DNA of 34,572 nt, taken from NCBI GenBank assembly GCA_004552615.1, contig SFNZ01000009.1, positions 1 through 34,572 on the forward strand, given 5' to 3'. The position numbers were made by a program, and so were the translations under genes. The number at the start of each line of letters is the position of its first letter. Position 1 is the stretch's first letter. Below, piece by piece: positions 1-8,762 of this stretch. The stretch is from Bacteroidales bacterium (GTDB lineage Bacteria > Bacteroidota > Bacteroidia > Bacteroidales > UBA932). The notes beneath the pieces were generated by a model, which saw only the letters and a list, made by a program, of their open reading frames with translations, was not told the DNA's origin and searched no databases.

Positions 1-921
1 CTTCTACCTGCTCCAGATTGCGGAGAAAGACTTTTATTTGATTATCTGATACATTGATATTCAGCGATTTAGCAGAAAGCATTCCCATCAGCGAACTGAC
101 TTCCGAAATCTCGTTCACTATAGCTTTCTCGGTCTCAGAGAAAGAACTCCTGCTACGTTCGAAAGCCTTGCATCTCTCATACAACTGCCTGTACGGCTCC
201 TCTCCATGAGATTCTTTCAAAGAATGGAAATCGCTGTTGAGAAGGTCCTTTTCAGCCCAAAGAGCGACTGCCTTGCCGGAATATTTCCCGGCAAATGCCT
301 TGAGAGCCTCATTTCTCGCGTCCTTGTCCGCCTCAGCAGATGCCGAGAGATATCCAAGGAATGCCCCGAGAGGGTAACTGTCTCCTTCTCAGTATAGAAC
401 CGGCTGCGGAACTGGCCCGGTACGCTCCGGCCGTAACGAATCCCGGCATTGGAATAAAAGCCCTGATTGTGAGAAGTTTTCAGCTTGTGGGAATTATCCT
501 TCAGATACTTCAGAAGCTCGTCCGGAGAACATTGCCTCGACGCGAATTTTGACATGAACACCGCCACCGGCTCGCCGAAAGCCTCCACTTCCTCCATGAA
601 TGCACGGGAAAGCGAATCACGTAATTTCCAGTTCCGGGAAGTTCCTACCCGGACATATTTCTCTCCTGCATCATAAAAGTCCCAGGCATAATGCTTTGCG
701 GAAGCCTCCCGTTTGATCTTCGTGAGAATTTCCAACTGTTTTTCCGGCCGGTCAGCCCGTTCGGCAGCAGAGTAGTCCGACCAGAGAGACACGAGGCGAT
801 GGCCTTCGGAATCGGTTGATGCTGAGGAAGATGGATTCTTGAAAAATGCTTTCATGGTTATCACGGACAATGCTGCAGCGGCAATCGAAGCGACGACAGC
901 AAATTTTAAGGTTCTGTTCAT
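1..921 (-). pseudogene. Alpha-2-macroglobulin-like protein, N-terminal part, frameshifted and cut by window edge
   Basis: The visible part is about 305 codons. It begins with a signal-anchor-like stretch (MNRTLKFAVVASIAAAALSV) and continues with a helical region rich in Trp, Asp and Arg (LWSDYSAAERADRP, WDFYDAGEKYV, RNWKLRD). This resembles the N-terminus of the large Bacteroidetes alpha-2-macroglobulin family, envelope proteins thought to trap proteases. That assignment is from memory and moderate. The reading frame breaks near 364-391. Upstream it reads to about 388, and a different frame then stays open to position 1 with sensible protein (AFLGYLSASAEADKDARNEA). Restoring one base rejoins the two. 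I chose the start at 921 because it sits directly before the hydrophobic segment; starts at 945 and 981 are possible. folC lies upstream with a gap of about 80 nt. The frameshift may be a true mutation or a sequencing error. Confidence 0.55.
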
Positions 922-999
922 TGCAATAATACGGTTTTGGGACATGATAATTTCATGTTCCGGCAAAAGCCATTTCAGCAAAAAGTATTCCGCAGAAGA

Positions 1000-2355
1000 T
1001 CAGGCGAAGAACGGGAGCGCCTCGGATACCACGAAGGTGGAGCCTCCGATATAGACAAGAGGATTTCCTCCGTACATGGACGCCGTCTTCATGGCGAGTG
1101 TCACGGCATCACGAACCCCGTCACAGACATAGGCGCGGGAAACCGGACATCCGCGGGAGGCGCACCATTCCGAATAATGCATGTAAATCTCCGACGCCTG
1201 CATGGCCCGGGCAGTGGAAGGAGTAGTGAAAATCAATGTCGCCCGCTCCGGGAAAAGCGGCAGAATATCATCCAGGGCCTTGTCCGCCATCACGCCGTAA
1301 ACTATTATCAATGAAGAATATACCTCTTCATCAAGATATCTGTCGAGTTCCCTGAAATTGTTCGTGAGAGCCGCAGGATTGTGACCTATGTCGCAAATCA
1401 CGTCAGGATTGGTGGAAATCCTCTCCCACCTTCCGTGGAAAGCCATCCTCGATGCAGTATGTATCAGAGAGTCATCCACGGTATTGTCTGTGAACGGAAT
1501 CTCCGGATGAGTCTTCTTCAGGAGTTCCACGACGCATAACGATGTCCGCAGATTGAACCGTTGATAGGATCCGCGCAGGTCCATCTTGCCGAGAATTGCA
1601 TCAAGACGCACCTTGTCCGGCATCTGCAGAGCAGCATTCTCCTGATTTTCAGCAAAATGAAGTTCAGCGCCCACTTCCGCGGCCCTTTCAATGAAAACAG
1701 GTGCCGTTTCGTCGAGATATTGCCCCACCAAGGCAGGGACACCCGGCTTGAATATCCCGGCCTTCTCTGCGGCAATCTTGGCAAGAGTGTCTCCTAGCAG
1801 GTCACAATGATCCAGCCCGATGCTGGTCACTATGCTGAGTTCCGGAACAATAAGATTGGTACTGTCAAGCCTGCCTCCGAGACCGACTTCAATGACCGCC
1901 CAGTCGACTCCGCTGTCAGCGAACCAATTGAAAGCCAATGCAGTAGTAATCTCAAAGAAAGAAAGTTGCAGACGGTCGAACTCCTCCAACCACCGGGTCA
2001 GGAAATCATATACATATTCCTCCGGAACCAGATACACCTGCGATTCCCCGTCCCCTGCTATCCTCATCCTTTCCCTGAAATCCAAGATGTGCGGTGACGT
2101 GTACAGACCCGTTTTCAAGCCGCATCCTGCCAGAACCGATGCGAGCATGTTTGCCACCGAGCCCTTGCCGTTGGTACCGGCCACGTGAATGCTGCGGAAT
2201 CTGCGTTCCGGATTCCCCAGGACCGACATGAACTCGACCATCCTGTCCAAGCCAGGTTTGTAGGCATCCCCGAAGGACGATGTCTGCACAGACGGAAAAC
2301 GCCGGAAAATATCCTGCACCAGCGCATTGTATTTCTCTTTCGTAAACTCTTCCAT
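1000..2355 (-). CDS. folC: Bifunctional dihydrofolate synthase / folylpolyglutamate synthase
   Basis: This 451-residue protein adds glutamate to dihydropteroate and to folates in an ATP-dependent Mur-ligase-type reaction in the cytoplasm. The ATP-binding loop GTNGKGS is at residues 60-66. It is followed by family motifs: TGLYTSPHILDFRERMRI (substrate loop), the EVGLGGRLDSTN block, and SIGLDHCDLLGDTLAKIAAEKAGIFKPG. The C-terminal half contains GRWERI, DIGHNPAA and YGVMADKALDDIL, as expected for the Mur ligase C-terminal domain. The length is normal for FolC. Its start lies 5 nt after the stop of the upstream FAD oxidoreductase gene, which suggests co-transcription. The assignment is firm; whether it has both activities or only one cannot be told from sequence. 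Confidence 0.95.
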   Translation of the reverse strand: MEEFTKEKYNALVQDIFRRFPSVQTSSFGDAYKPGLDRMVEFMSVLGNPERRFRSIHVAGTNGKGSVANMLASVLAGCGLKTGLYTSPHILDFRERMRIAGDGESQVYLVPEEYVYDFLTRWLEEFDRLQLSFFEITTALAFNWFADSGVDWAVIEVGLGGRLDSTNLIVPELSIVTSIGLDHCDLLGDTLAKIAAEKAGIFKPGVPALVGQYLDETAPVFIERAAEVGAELHFAENQENAALQMPDKVRLDAILGKMDLRGSYQRFNLRTSLCVVELLKKTHPEIPFTDNTVDDSLIHTASRMAFHGRWERISTNPDVICDIGHNPAALTNNFRELDRYLDEEVYSSLIIVYGVMADKALDDILPLFPERATLIFTTPSTARAMQASEIYMHYSEWCASRGCPVSRAYVCDGVRDAVTLAMKTASMYGGNPLVYIGGSTFVVSEALPFFA

Positions 2356-2360
2356 TTCCC

Positions 2361-4223
2361 TTAAGAAGTTGTTTTGAAAAATTTACCGTTGAAGTCCACA
2401 TCCGAGAGCCCGAACGGATTGAGGAAATGATCCAGAAGCACGGCCGCCTCGAGCCGGGTGACGGGCCTTTCCGGGTCAAAATTCTCAAGGCCGAGTGACA
2501 GCCAGACAGACCTGCACGAATCTTCAGTGGACAGTTCCGCTTCAGCCGCAGCCGAGCAACAAACTATATAATCTATTAATTTTCTGCATTTTACCGTCCC
2601 ATTATCCTGCGGAAACCTTGGGAGAAGTCCGTCAGTGAACAATTCATCAGCCATGAGATCGTCATTTGCCCTGAACCAGGTCTGGTTCGACCAACCTGCA
2701 TTCCTGCCCTCCCCGTGAAGCACTCCAGTAAGTCCGATTCTCTGCAAAGCCTTGAAATGCCGGGACTCCAACGGCAGGTCGAGATAAGGCATAAGGATAC
2801 ATCCTGCATCGAGCAATACGGACTGTATCTTCCTGACACTCAATTCCCTGACCTCAGAACCTTCCAATGCGGAAACTGCGGCCATGACACCTGCAGCCTG
2901 CCCGAGCTGCATCACCACAGGCTGGAGCCTCGTAGCCCCGTTCATGATATTGGAAACAGATATGGATTTCTCAGCAACTATCAGTCCGTCAATTACTTCC
3001 GGAATCATGACCCCCATCGGGACATTGAAGGACGGAATCGGATAGAAATGAAGGTCCGGAAGCTTCTCCCAGTCAGGATTGCGGAAATGATGATGGTCCA
3101 CGGCATAATCCCCGACTGCTATTCCAGTACGATAATACGGAAATTTATAATCAAAAGGAGCTGCCGCTGCATCAATCGTAAAGAACGCCTCACCCCTGAT
3201 CCTGCGGGATTCCCTGTGGTAAGGATAAAGGGCAAAACCGTCACCGGAAGGGAACTCGTCTTCGTCAAGACCGAGATTCTTCATTCCCAACCCGGTCTGT
3301 ATGAAATAGATGAAGCACCGGGTGAAATTCCTGGCATCCGAATACGCCTTCTCCCGGACTTCCTCCGTGGAATCAACCACATCGGCATACCAGTCATTCC
3401 CGCAGATGGGCCAGTTAATCATATATTTGCCGCCGGGCAATGCCCCGTAGGAAATCATCGAGGCAGCCGGCCAGAGAGTCTGGAATGCCTTCTCAGGAAC
3501 ATTGCAGGGATTGATGCAAGAGTTTGCAAATACCTCAGGGTCATAACCTTCCGGCATTTCAACCGTCATGTCCGCATCCGGGCCGAAATCCTTGAGCACG
3601 GCCACGTATGTCATGTCCTGAATGACATTGCAGCTGTCTTCAGGGGCAATCGACTCCCCTGTTTCGCATCTCCGGTCCATTCCCGTACGATATCCAGCTC
3701 CGCAAGCCTTCGCAACGTCCCCGAGTTCCGTGCAATCCACCAGCACATTCACCCGCCATCTGGACATTTTCCCGTCAGGACCGATAGTCTTCACGAGCCA
3801 TTTCCCTTCCTTGCGGACAAATGACGAGGCCCTGGTCTCCCTGAGGACGACAATCCTGTCACCGCATCCGGAGACAATATTGGAGAACACTTCCTGGCCG
3901 ACATGCGGTTCGAAGCAGATATTGCTGACCCATCCTGTCTTAAGGGAGTCATATCCTCCATACCTCGCGGCAAGGGAATCGGTGAATTCGCCGAAAAGTC
4001 CGGAACGCAGATTATAATTGCCGTCGATGCAGCTGACGCCGGCGGAAGTCAACATTCCTCCCAGCCAGGGCGTCTCCTCCACAAGAACGGCGGAAGCGCC
4101 TGACCGGGCACTCTGCACTGCAGCGCAGACCCCGGAGGCGCCTCCTCCGACTACCATCACGTCAGCCGTCCTGATACAGGAAAGCAGGAGAGGAAATGCC
4201 AATATTGCGGCAAATGCCCTCAT
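2361..4223 (-). CDS. FAD-dependent oxidoreductase, predicted lipoprotein (FAD_oxidored family)
   Basis: The 620-residue product starts with a short lipoprotein signal (MRAFAAILAFPLLLSC, with Cys16 as the candidate lipidated residue). A dinucleotide-binding fold follows immediately (VMVVGGGASGVCAAVQSARSG), then an acidic strand end (VLVEE) and PWLGGMLTSAG, typical of FAD_oxidored flavoproteins. Further family-like blocks are DCTELGDVAKACGAGYRTG and, late in the protein, GLIVAEKSISVSNIMNGATRLQPVVMQLGQAAGVMAA. The substrate is unknown. Relatives are often labelled 'xanthan lyase' in databases, which I do not endorse. The gene starts 2 nt after the fumarase stop and ends 5 nt before folC. If it is a lipoprotein, it acts in the envelope, unlike its cytoplasmic neighbours. 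The family call is good; the role is not known. Confidence 0.85.
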   Translation of the reverse strand: MRAFAAILAFPLLLSCIRTADVMVVGGGASGVCAAVQSARSGASAVLVEETPWLGGMLTSAGVSCIDGNYNLRSGLFGEFTDSLAARYGGYDSLKTGWVSNICFEPHVGQEVFSNIVSGCGDRIVVLRETRASSFVRKEGKWLVKTIGPDGKMSRWRVNVLVDCTELGDVAKACGAGYRTGMDRRCETGESIAPEDSCNVIQDMTYVAVLKDFGPDADMTVEMPEGYDPEVFANSCINPCNVPEKAFQTLWPAASMISYGALPGGKYMINWPICGNDWYADVVDSTEEVREKAYSDARNFTRCFIYFIQTGLGMKNLGLDEDEFPSGDGFALYPYHRESRRIRGEAFFTIDAAAAPFDYKFPYYRTGIAVGDYAVDHHHFRNPDWEKLPDLHFYPIPSFNVPMGVMIPEVIDGLIVAEKSISVSNIMNGATRLQPVVMQLGQAAGVMAAVSALEGSEVRELSVRKIQSVLLDAGCILMPYLDLPLESRHFKALQRIGLTGVLHGEGRNAGWSNQTWFRANDDLMADELFTDGLLPRFPQDNGTVKCRKLIDYIVCCSAAAEAELSTEDSCRSVWLSLGLENFDPERPVTRLEAAVLLDHFLNPFGLSDVDFNGKFFKTTS

Positions 4224-4225
4224 CT

Positions 4226-5851
4226 TCAGATACCGAACTGCTTGAAGAAGTCGTTGCCCTTGTCATCCACGAGGATGAATGCAGGGAAATTCTCCACGCG
4301 GATCTTCCAGATAGCCTCCATTCCGAGCTCCGGATATTCCACACACTCGATGGACTTGATATTGTTCTGGGCAAGAATGGCGGCAGGTCCTCCGATGGAG
4401 CCGAGATAGAATCCGCCGTGCTTCTTGCATGCGTCGGTCACCTGCTGGCTGCGGTTGCCCTTGGCAATCATTATCATGCTTCCGCCATGATCCTGGAACT
4501 CATCCACATACGGATCCATACGGCCGGCCGTGGTAGGTCCCATCGAGCCGCAAGGCATTCCTTCAGGAGTCTTGGCAGGACCTGCATAGTAAATCGGATG
4601 ATCTTTCAGGTACTGCGGCATCTCCTCGCCTGCGTCAAGACGAGCCTTGATCTTAGCATGGGCGATGTCACGGCCTACGATGATGGTTCCGTTCAATGAC
4701 AGGCGGGTGGATACCGGATACTTGGTCAATTCTGCGCATACCTCGGACATCGGGCGGTCGAGATCAATCTTCACGGCGTCACCCTCACCGGCCTGGCGGA
4801 GTTCCTCCGGAATGAGTTCGTACGGCTTGTCATCCATCTTCTCGATCCAGATACCGTCAGCATTGATCTTAGCCTTGATGTTGCGGTCTGCCGAACAGCT
4901 GACTCCCAATCCGATAGGGCAGCTTGCGCCATGGCGCGGAAGACGGATCACGCGGATGTCATGAGCCATGTATTTTCCTCCGAACTGGGCTCCGAGGCCG
5001 ATCTTGTGGGCCTCCTCAAGGAGCTGTTTCTCAAGCTCGATGTCACGGAATGCCCTTCCGGTCTCGTCACCTGTAACAGGAAGGCTGTCATAATAATGCG
5101 TGGAAGCGAGTTTCACGGTGAGAAGGTTCTTCTCGGCTGAAGTGCCGCCGATTACGAATGCGATATGATAAGGAGGGCATGCTGCCGTACCGAGGCTCTT
5201 CATCTTGGCCACGAGGAACGGAATGAGGGTCCCAGGGTTCTGGATACGTGCCTTGGTCTCCTGATAGAGATAGCTCTTGTTGGCCGATCCGCCGCCCTTG
5301 GTCACCATGAGGAAACGATATTCGTCTCCCTGGACAGCCTCGATGTCGATCTGGGCCGGAAGATTGCACTTGGTGTTGACCTCATTGTACATGTCAAGAG
5401 GAGCGTTCTGCGAGTAGCGGAGATTCTCTTCTGTATAAGTCTTGAATACTCCGAGAGAGAGGGCCTCTTCATCCTCGAAGCCGGTCCAGACCTGCTGGCC
5501 TTTCTCGCCGTGGATGATAGCGGTACCTGTATCCTGGCAGAGAGGGAGTTTGCCCTTTGCAGCCACTTCCGCATTGCGGAGGAAGGTCAGGGCGACATAT
5601 TTGTCATTGGCAGTCGCCTCCGGATCCGAAAGGATCTTCGCAACCTGCTCGTTGTGGCTACGGCGGAGAAGGAAGCTGACATCCCTGAACGCTGTGTTAG
5701 CCATGAGGGTGAGGGCCTCAGGTGTAACCTTGAGAATCTTCTTGCCCTCGAATTCTGAAGTTGAAACCAGTTTCTCGGAACCAGGAATCTTGTAATACCC
5801 GGTGGTGTCTTCGCCGAGCTGGAACATTGGAGCGTATTTGAATTCGACCAT
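4226..5851 (-). CDS. fumA: Class I fumarate hydratase, iron-sulfur type
   Basis: This 541-residue enzyme interconverts fumarate and malate using an oxygen-sensitive 4Fe-4S cluster. The sequence matches the E. coli FumA/FumB type along its length: LPLCQDTGTAIIHGEKGQQVW, EVNTKCNLPAQIDIEAVQGDEY, KGGGSANKSYLYQETKA, GTAACPPYHIAFVIGGTSAE, RLPRHGASCPIGLGVSCSADRN and GPTTAGRMDPYVD. The Cys residues in LPLCQDTG, TAACPPYH and GASCPIG are the expected cluster ligands. The C-terminus (ILVDDKGNDFFKQFGI) matches the usual end. In Bacteroidales this enzyme works in the reductive branch from oxaloacetate to succinate. The start lies 32 nt after the prfB stop with no clear promoter between them, so it may be read from the prfB promoter. 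The assignment is firm; the choice between fumA and fumB names is arbitrary. Confidence 0.95.
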   Translation of the reverse strand: MVEFKYAPMFQLGEDTTGYYKIPGSEKLVSTSEFEGKKILKVTPEALTLMANTAFRDVSFLLRRSHNEQVAKILSDPEATANDKYVALTFLRNAEVAAKGKLPLCQDTGTAIIHGEKGQQVWTGFEDEEALSLGVFKTYTEENLRYSQNAPLDMYNEVNTKCNLPAQIDIEAVQGDEYRFLMVTKGGGSANKSYLYQETKARIQNPGTLIPFLVAKMKSLGTAACPPYHIAFVIGGTSAEKNLLTVKLASTHYYDSLPVTGDETGRAFRDIELEKQLLEEAHKIGLGAQFGGKYMAHDIRVIRLPRHGASCPIGLGVSCSADRNIKAKINADGIWIEKMDDKPYELIPEELRQAGEGDAVKIDLDRPMSEVCAELTKYPVSTRLSLNGTIIVGRDIAHAKIKARLDAGEEMPQYLKDHPIYYAGPAKTPEGMPCGSMGPTTAGRMDPYVDEFQDHGGSMIMIAKGNRSQQVTDACKKHGGFYLGSIGGPAAILAQNNIKSIECVEYPELGMEAIWKIRVENFPAFILVDDKGNDFFKQFGI

Positions 5852-5883
5852 CGCTATAATAGTTAATTATTGTTAATATCTTA

Positions 5884-7027
5884 TCAATCAATATCTTCCA
5901 CCTGTACATCAGCATTGCCTTGATTCATTAGGAAAGCCTTCATGAACTGGTCCAGATCTCCATCCAGAACGCCCTGCGTATCAGCAGTGGAGAGTCCGGT
6001 GCGCAGGTCCTTGACCATCTTGTACGGATGGAGTACGTATGAACGTATCTGCGAACCCCACTCGATGCGCTTCTTGCTACCCTCAAGTTCGGCCTGCTTG
6101 GCCTGGCGCTTCTTCAGCTCCATGTCATAGAGACGGGACTTGAGGATTCTTAGGGCATTCTGCCTGTTGTCCTGCTGGGAACGGGTCTCGGTGTTCTCCA
6201 CCATGATGCCCGTAGGAAGATGCCGCACGCGCACTCCGGTCTCGACCTTGTTCACGTTCTGCCCTCCGTGGCCGCCGGAGCGGAAGGTGTCCCACTCGAG
6301 GTCGGAAGGATTTATTTCAATGTTAATGGTATCGTCCACGAGAGGATATACGAAGACGGACGAGAAAGTGGTCTGGCGCTTGCCCTGTGCATTGAACGGT
6401 GATATGCGCACGAGTCTGTGCACGCCGTTCTCGGCCTTGAGATAACCGAAGGCATAGTCGCCGTCCACCTGTATCGTGACTGACTTGATTCCGGCCTCGT
6501 CACCTTCGAGAAGGTCTGTCACGGTCATCTTGAAACCGCTGCGCTCGCCCCAGCGCATGTACATTCTCATGAGCATTGCGGACCAGTCGTTGGCCTCAGT
6601 GCCCCCGGCTCCGGAATTGATGGTCAGCACGGCACCGAGATTATCCCCTTCCGCACCGAGCATGTTCTTGAGTTCCAGGGCCTCTACGGCGTTCCCGGCT
6701 TCCCGGAATGCCGCATCGAGTTCCTTCATTTCTTCCGACTCCACGACCTCGTCGCCGGACATGTCCATGCTGTCCTTCGCGAAATCATAGAGGACGTCAA
6801 GGTCTTCTGTCAATGTGAATGCCTTGTCATAATCGGTCACCCACGACTTGACTCCGTTCATGTTTTTCATGAAGGTTTCGGCGGCCTTCGGGTCGTTCCA
6901 GAAATCCGCCGCTTCCGTCTGTTTCTGAAGCTCGGCTACCTTAGCCCTTTTCGCTTCAATGTCAAAGACACCTCCCCAGCGTTTCCATACGCTGATGCAG
7001 AGTCCGTATCTGTTCAAGAGTTACCAT
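5884..7027 (-). CDS. prfB: Peptide chain release factor 2, with programmed +1 frameshift
   Basis: RF2 reads UGA and UAA stop codons and triggers peptide release. The body contains the tripeptide anticodon motif SPF (in RISPFNAQGKRQTTFSSV) and the catalytic GGQ motif (SGGHGGQNVNKVETGVR, at about residues 254-256). Translation begins at ATG 7027 and reads MVTLEQIRTLHQRMETLGRCL to an in-frame TGA at 6964-6962. The rest of the protein is in the +1 frame beginning DIEAKRAKVAEL. The product after frameshifting is about 380 residues. The alternative TTG start at 7017 would avoid the stop but gives a non-RF2 N-terminus (MNRYGLCISVW), so I reject it. A purine-rich GGAG lies 7 nt before the ATG. It is the first gene of the minus-strand run prfB-fum-FAD-folC, diverging from glutamine synthetase. 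Confidence 0.96.
6962..6977 (-). promoter_or_regulatory. prfB: Programmed +1 frameshift site in prfB
   Basis: On the coding strand the order is GGGGAGG, TGT, CTT, TGA, C. The GGGGAGG at 6977-6971 acts as an internal Shine-Dalgarno, three nucleotides before the slippery CTT, with the TGA stop at 6964-6962 followed by C. This is the same architecture as the E. coli prfB site. When RF2 is scarce the ribosome pauses at UGA, slips +1 from CUU to UUU, and continues in the RF2 frame. RF2 thus limits its own synthesis. The frame before the stop encodes the expected RF2 N-terminus, and the frame after it encodes the RF2 body. Confidence 0.95.
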
Positions 7028-7057
7028 GGCTCTCCATATTAAGATTTTCAAGTTTCG

Positions 7058-7065
7058 CAAATTTA
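7058..7065 (-). promoter_or_regulatory. Candidate -7 element of the prfB promoter
   Basis: The minus strand reads TAAATTTG, an exact match to the Bacteroidetes -7 consensus TAnnTTTG, about 30 nt upstream of the prfB ATG at 7027. No convincing TTTG is seen at the usual 19-20 nt further upstream, so only the -7 half is supported. Confidence 0.5.
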
Positions 7066-7180
7066 CGGAAAATATTTCAATAAAGCGAGAGGCGGCAAGG
7101 CTTGCAGGAGAAATGTATTGAATTCCTTACGATTATGAAGCAAATTAACAAAAATCGCTTTTAAATATAAAACAATTTAG

Positions 7181-7188
7181 TATATTTA
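7181..7188 (+). promoter_or_regulatory. Weak candidate -7 element for glutamine synthetase
   Basis: TATATTTA matches TAnnTTTG except for the last base, with TTTT 18 nt upstream in place of TTTG. It lies about 45 nt before the glutamine synthetase ATG. The 7028-7233 interval is AT-rich and must hold divergent promoters for prfB and this gene; nothing else is evident there. Confidence 0.25.
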
Positions 7189-7233
7189 CCGGAAAATTAA
7201 TAACAATAACAGGATTTATAACCACATATTGAA

Positions 7234-8742
7234 ATGACAGACAATACATTTGAACTGACACCGCACATAGTGTCCGCATTCCTCCGGAAAAGCCCGGAGA
7301 CGTTCACGAAAGCCGATATCATCGAATTCGTCCGCTCCTACGGAGTCAAGATGGTGAACTTCATGTACCCGGCAGAGGACGGAAGGGTCAAGACATTGAA
7401 TTTCTACATCAACAGCCGGGAATATCTGGAAACCATTCTGGGCCAGGGAGAAAGAGTGGACGGCTCGAGCCTGTTCCCATCTTTCGTGGAGCCCGGGAGC
7501 AGCGACCTGTACGTGATTCCTCGGTTCAGGACCGCGTTCCTCGACCCGTTCTGCGAAATCCCCACCCTTTCCTTGCTCTGCAGTTTCTACGACAAGGACG
7601 GACGGGCATTCGAATGTGACCCGTACAGAAGCGTGGTCAAGGCCGCCGGGACATTCCGGGAAAAGACCGGAATGACATTCGAGGCAATGGGAGAGCTGGA
7701 ATATTATGTGATTACCAAAGAGGACAGCCATTTCCCTGGGAGTGACCAGAAAGGATATCATGAATCCGGTCCGTTCGCCAAACTGAACAGTTTCAGGGCT
7801 GAATGCATGGAATACATCGCCAGGACCGGAGGCCGCATCAAGTACGGTCACAGCGAGGTCGGCAATTTCACGAGAGACGGCAGGACATACGAACAGAACG
7901 AGATAGAGTTCCTGCCTTGTCCGATAGAAACCGCCGCAGACCAGATCCTGCTGGCAAAATGGGTGATCCGCAACCTCGGCCTCCGCCACGGCCTTGACGT
8001 GACGTTCGCCCCCAAGATTATCGTGGGAGAAGCCGGTTCAGGAATGCACATCCACATGAGAATGATGAAGGACGGAGCCAACATGATGGTTTCCGGCGGC
8101 AGGCTGTCAGACATCGCCAGGAGGGCCATAGCCGGAATGATGGAGCTCGCACCGGCCATCACGGCGTTCGGCAACAAGAACCCTACTTCCTATTTCCGCC
8201 TCGTTCCGCACCAGGAGGCCCCGACCAACATTTGCTGGGGAGACTGCAACAGGTCCACCCTCGTGAGGGTACCTCTCGGATGGACAGCGGGATCCGACAT
8301 GTGCGCAGACGCCAATCCACTTGAGGACAGCAAGTTGAATATCTCGGACGGTTCCGTCAAGCAGACCGTGGAAATGCGTTCCCCGGACAGTTCTGCCGAC
8401 ATTTACCAGCTCATGGCCGGACTTTGCACAGCCTGCCTTTACGGCCTTGAAATGCCTGTGGACAAGGCTCTTGCAATCGCAGATGCCACATACGCAGGCC
8501 TCGACATCCACAAAGGCGGGGCCGAAAAATACAAAGCCCTCCCTTCTTGCTGCGCCGAATCGGCCGGCTGCCTGGAAGCCATGCGCGGGCATTTCGAGAG
8601 AGACGGCATCTTCCCGCACAGGATGACAGACGGCATCATCCGCTCGCTGAGGTCATTCAATGACAACGGCCTGCTTGCCGGAATAGTGAAGGATGACAGG
8701 AAAGTGGCGGAAATCGTCGCCCGGTATTTCCACTGCGGATAG
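7234..8742 (+). CDS. glnA: Type I glutamine synthetase family protein
   Basis: The 502-residue product has both halves of a type I glutamine synthetase: an N-terminal beta-grasp (VKMVNFMYPAEDGRVKTLNF, GERVDGSSL) and the catalytic domain. Visible catalytic blocks are MGELEYYV and QNEIEFLP (metal ligands), SGMHIHMRM (glutamate/metal loop), KNPTSYFRLVPHQEAPTNICWGDCNRSTLVRVP (ATP and glutamate binding), and VEMRSPDSSADIYQLMAGL. It makes glutamine from glutamate, ammonia and ATP in the cytoplasm. The C-terminal stretch where enterobacterial enzymes carry the adenylylated Tyr (NLY motif) reads IHKGGAEKYKALPSCC here, so adenylylation control is unlikely. The gene stands alone on the plus strand, divergent from prfB and convergent with hisIE, with only 20 nt before the hisIE stop. 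A different gamma-glutamyl ligase role in the same family cannot be excluded. Confidence 0.88.
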   Translation: MTDNTFELTPHIVSAFLRKSPETFTKADIIEFVRSYGVKMVNFMYPAEDGRVKTLNFYINSREYLETILGQGERVDGSSLFPSFVEPGSSDLYVIPRFRTAFLDPFCEIPTLSLLCSFYDKDGRAFECDPYRSVVKAAGTFREKTGMTFEAMGELEYYVITKEDSHFPGSDQKGYHESGPFAKLNSFRAECMEYIARTGGRIKYGHSEVGNFTRDGRTYEQNEIEFLPCPIETAADQILLAKWVIRNLGLRHGLDVTFAPKIIVGEAGSGMHIHMRMMKDGANMMVSGGRLSDIARRAIAGMMELAPAITAFGNKNPTSYFRLVPHQEAPTNICWGDCNRSTLVRVPLGWTAGSDMCADANPLEDSKLNISDGSVKQTVEMRSPDSSADIYQLMAGLCTACLYGLEMPVDKALAIADATYAGLDIHKGGAEKYKALPSCCAESAGCLEAMRGHFERDGIFPHRMTDGIIRSLRSFNDNGLLAGIVKDDRKVAEIVARYFHCG

Positions 8743-8762
8743 AAATAATGCCATCCGGCGAC

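Noticed and set aside
2715..3824. Long plus-strand frame (369 codons) opposite the FAD oxidoreductase gene
   Set aside because: It is antisense to a gene with clear family motifs, has a low-complexity, His- and Arg-rich composition and no recognisable domain.
7015..7017. TTG start giving a prfB frame without an internal stop
   Set aside because: It gives an N-terminus unlike RF2, while the frameshift site upstream gives the correct one.
7216..7989. Minus-strand frame of 257 codons opposite glutamine synthetase
   Set aside because: It is a shadow of a GC-biased coding strand with no family motif.
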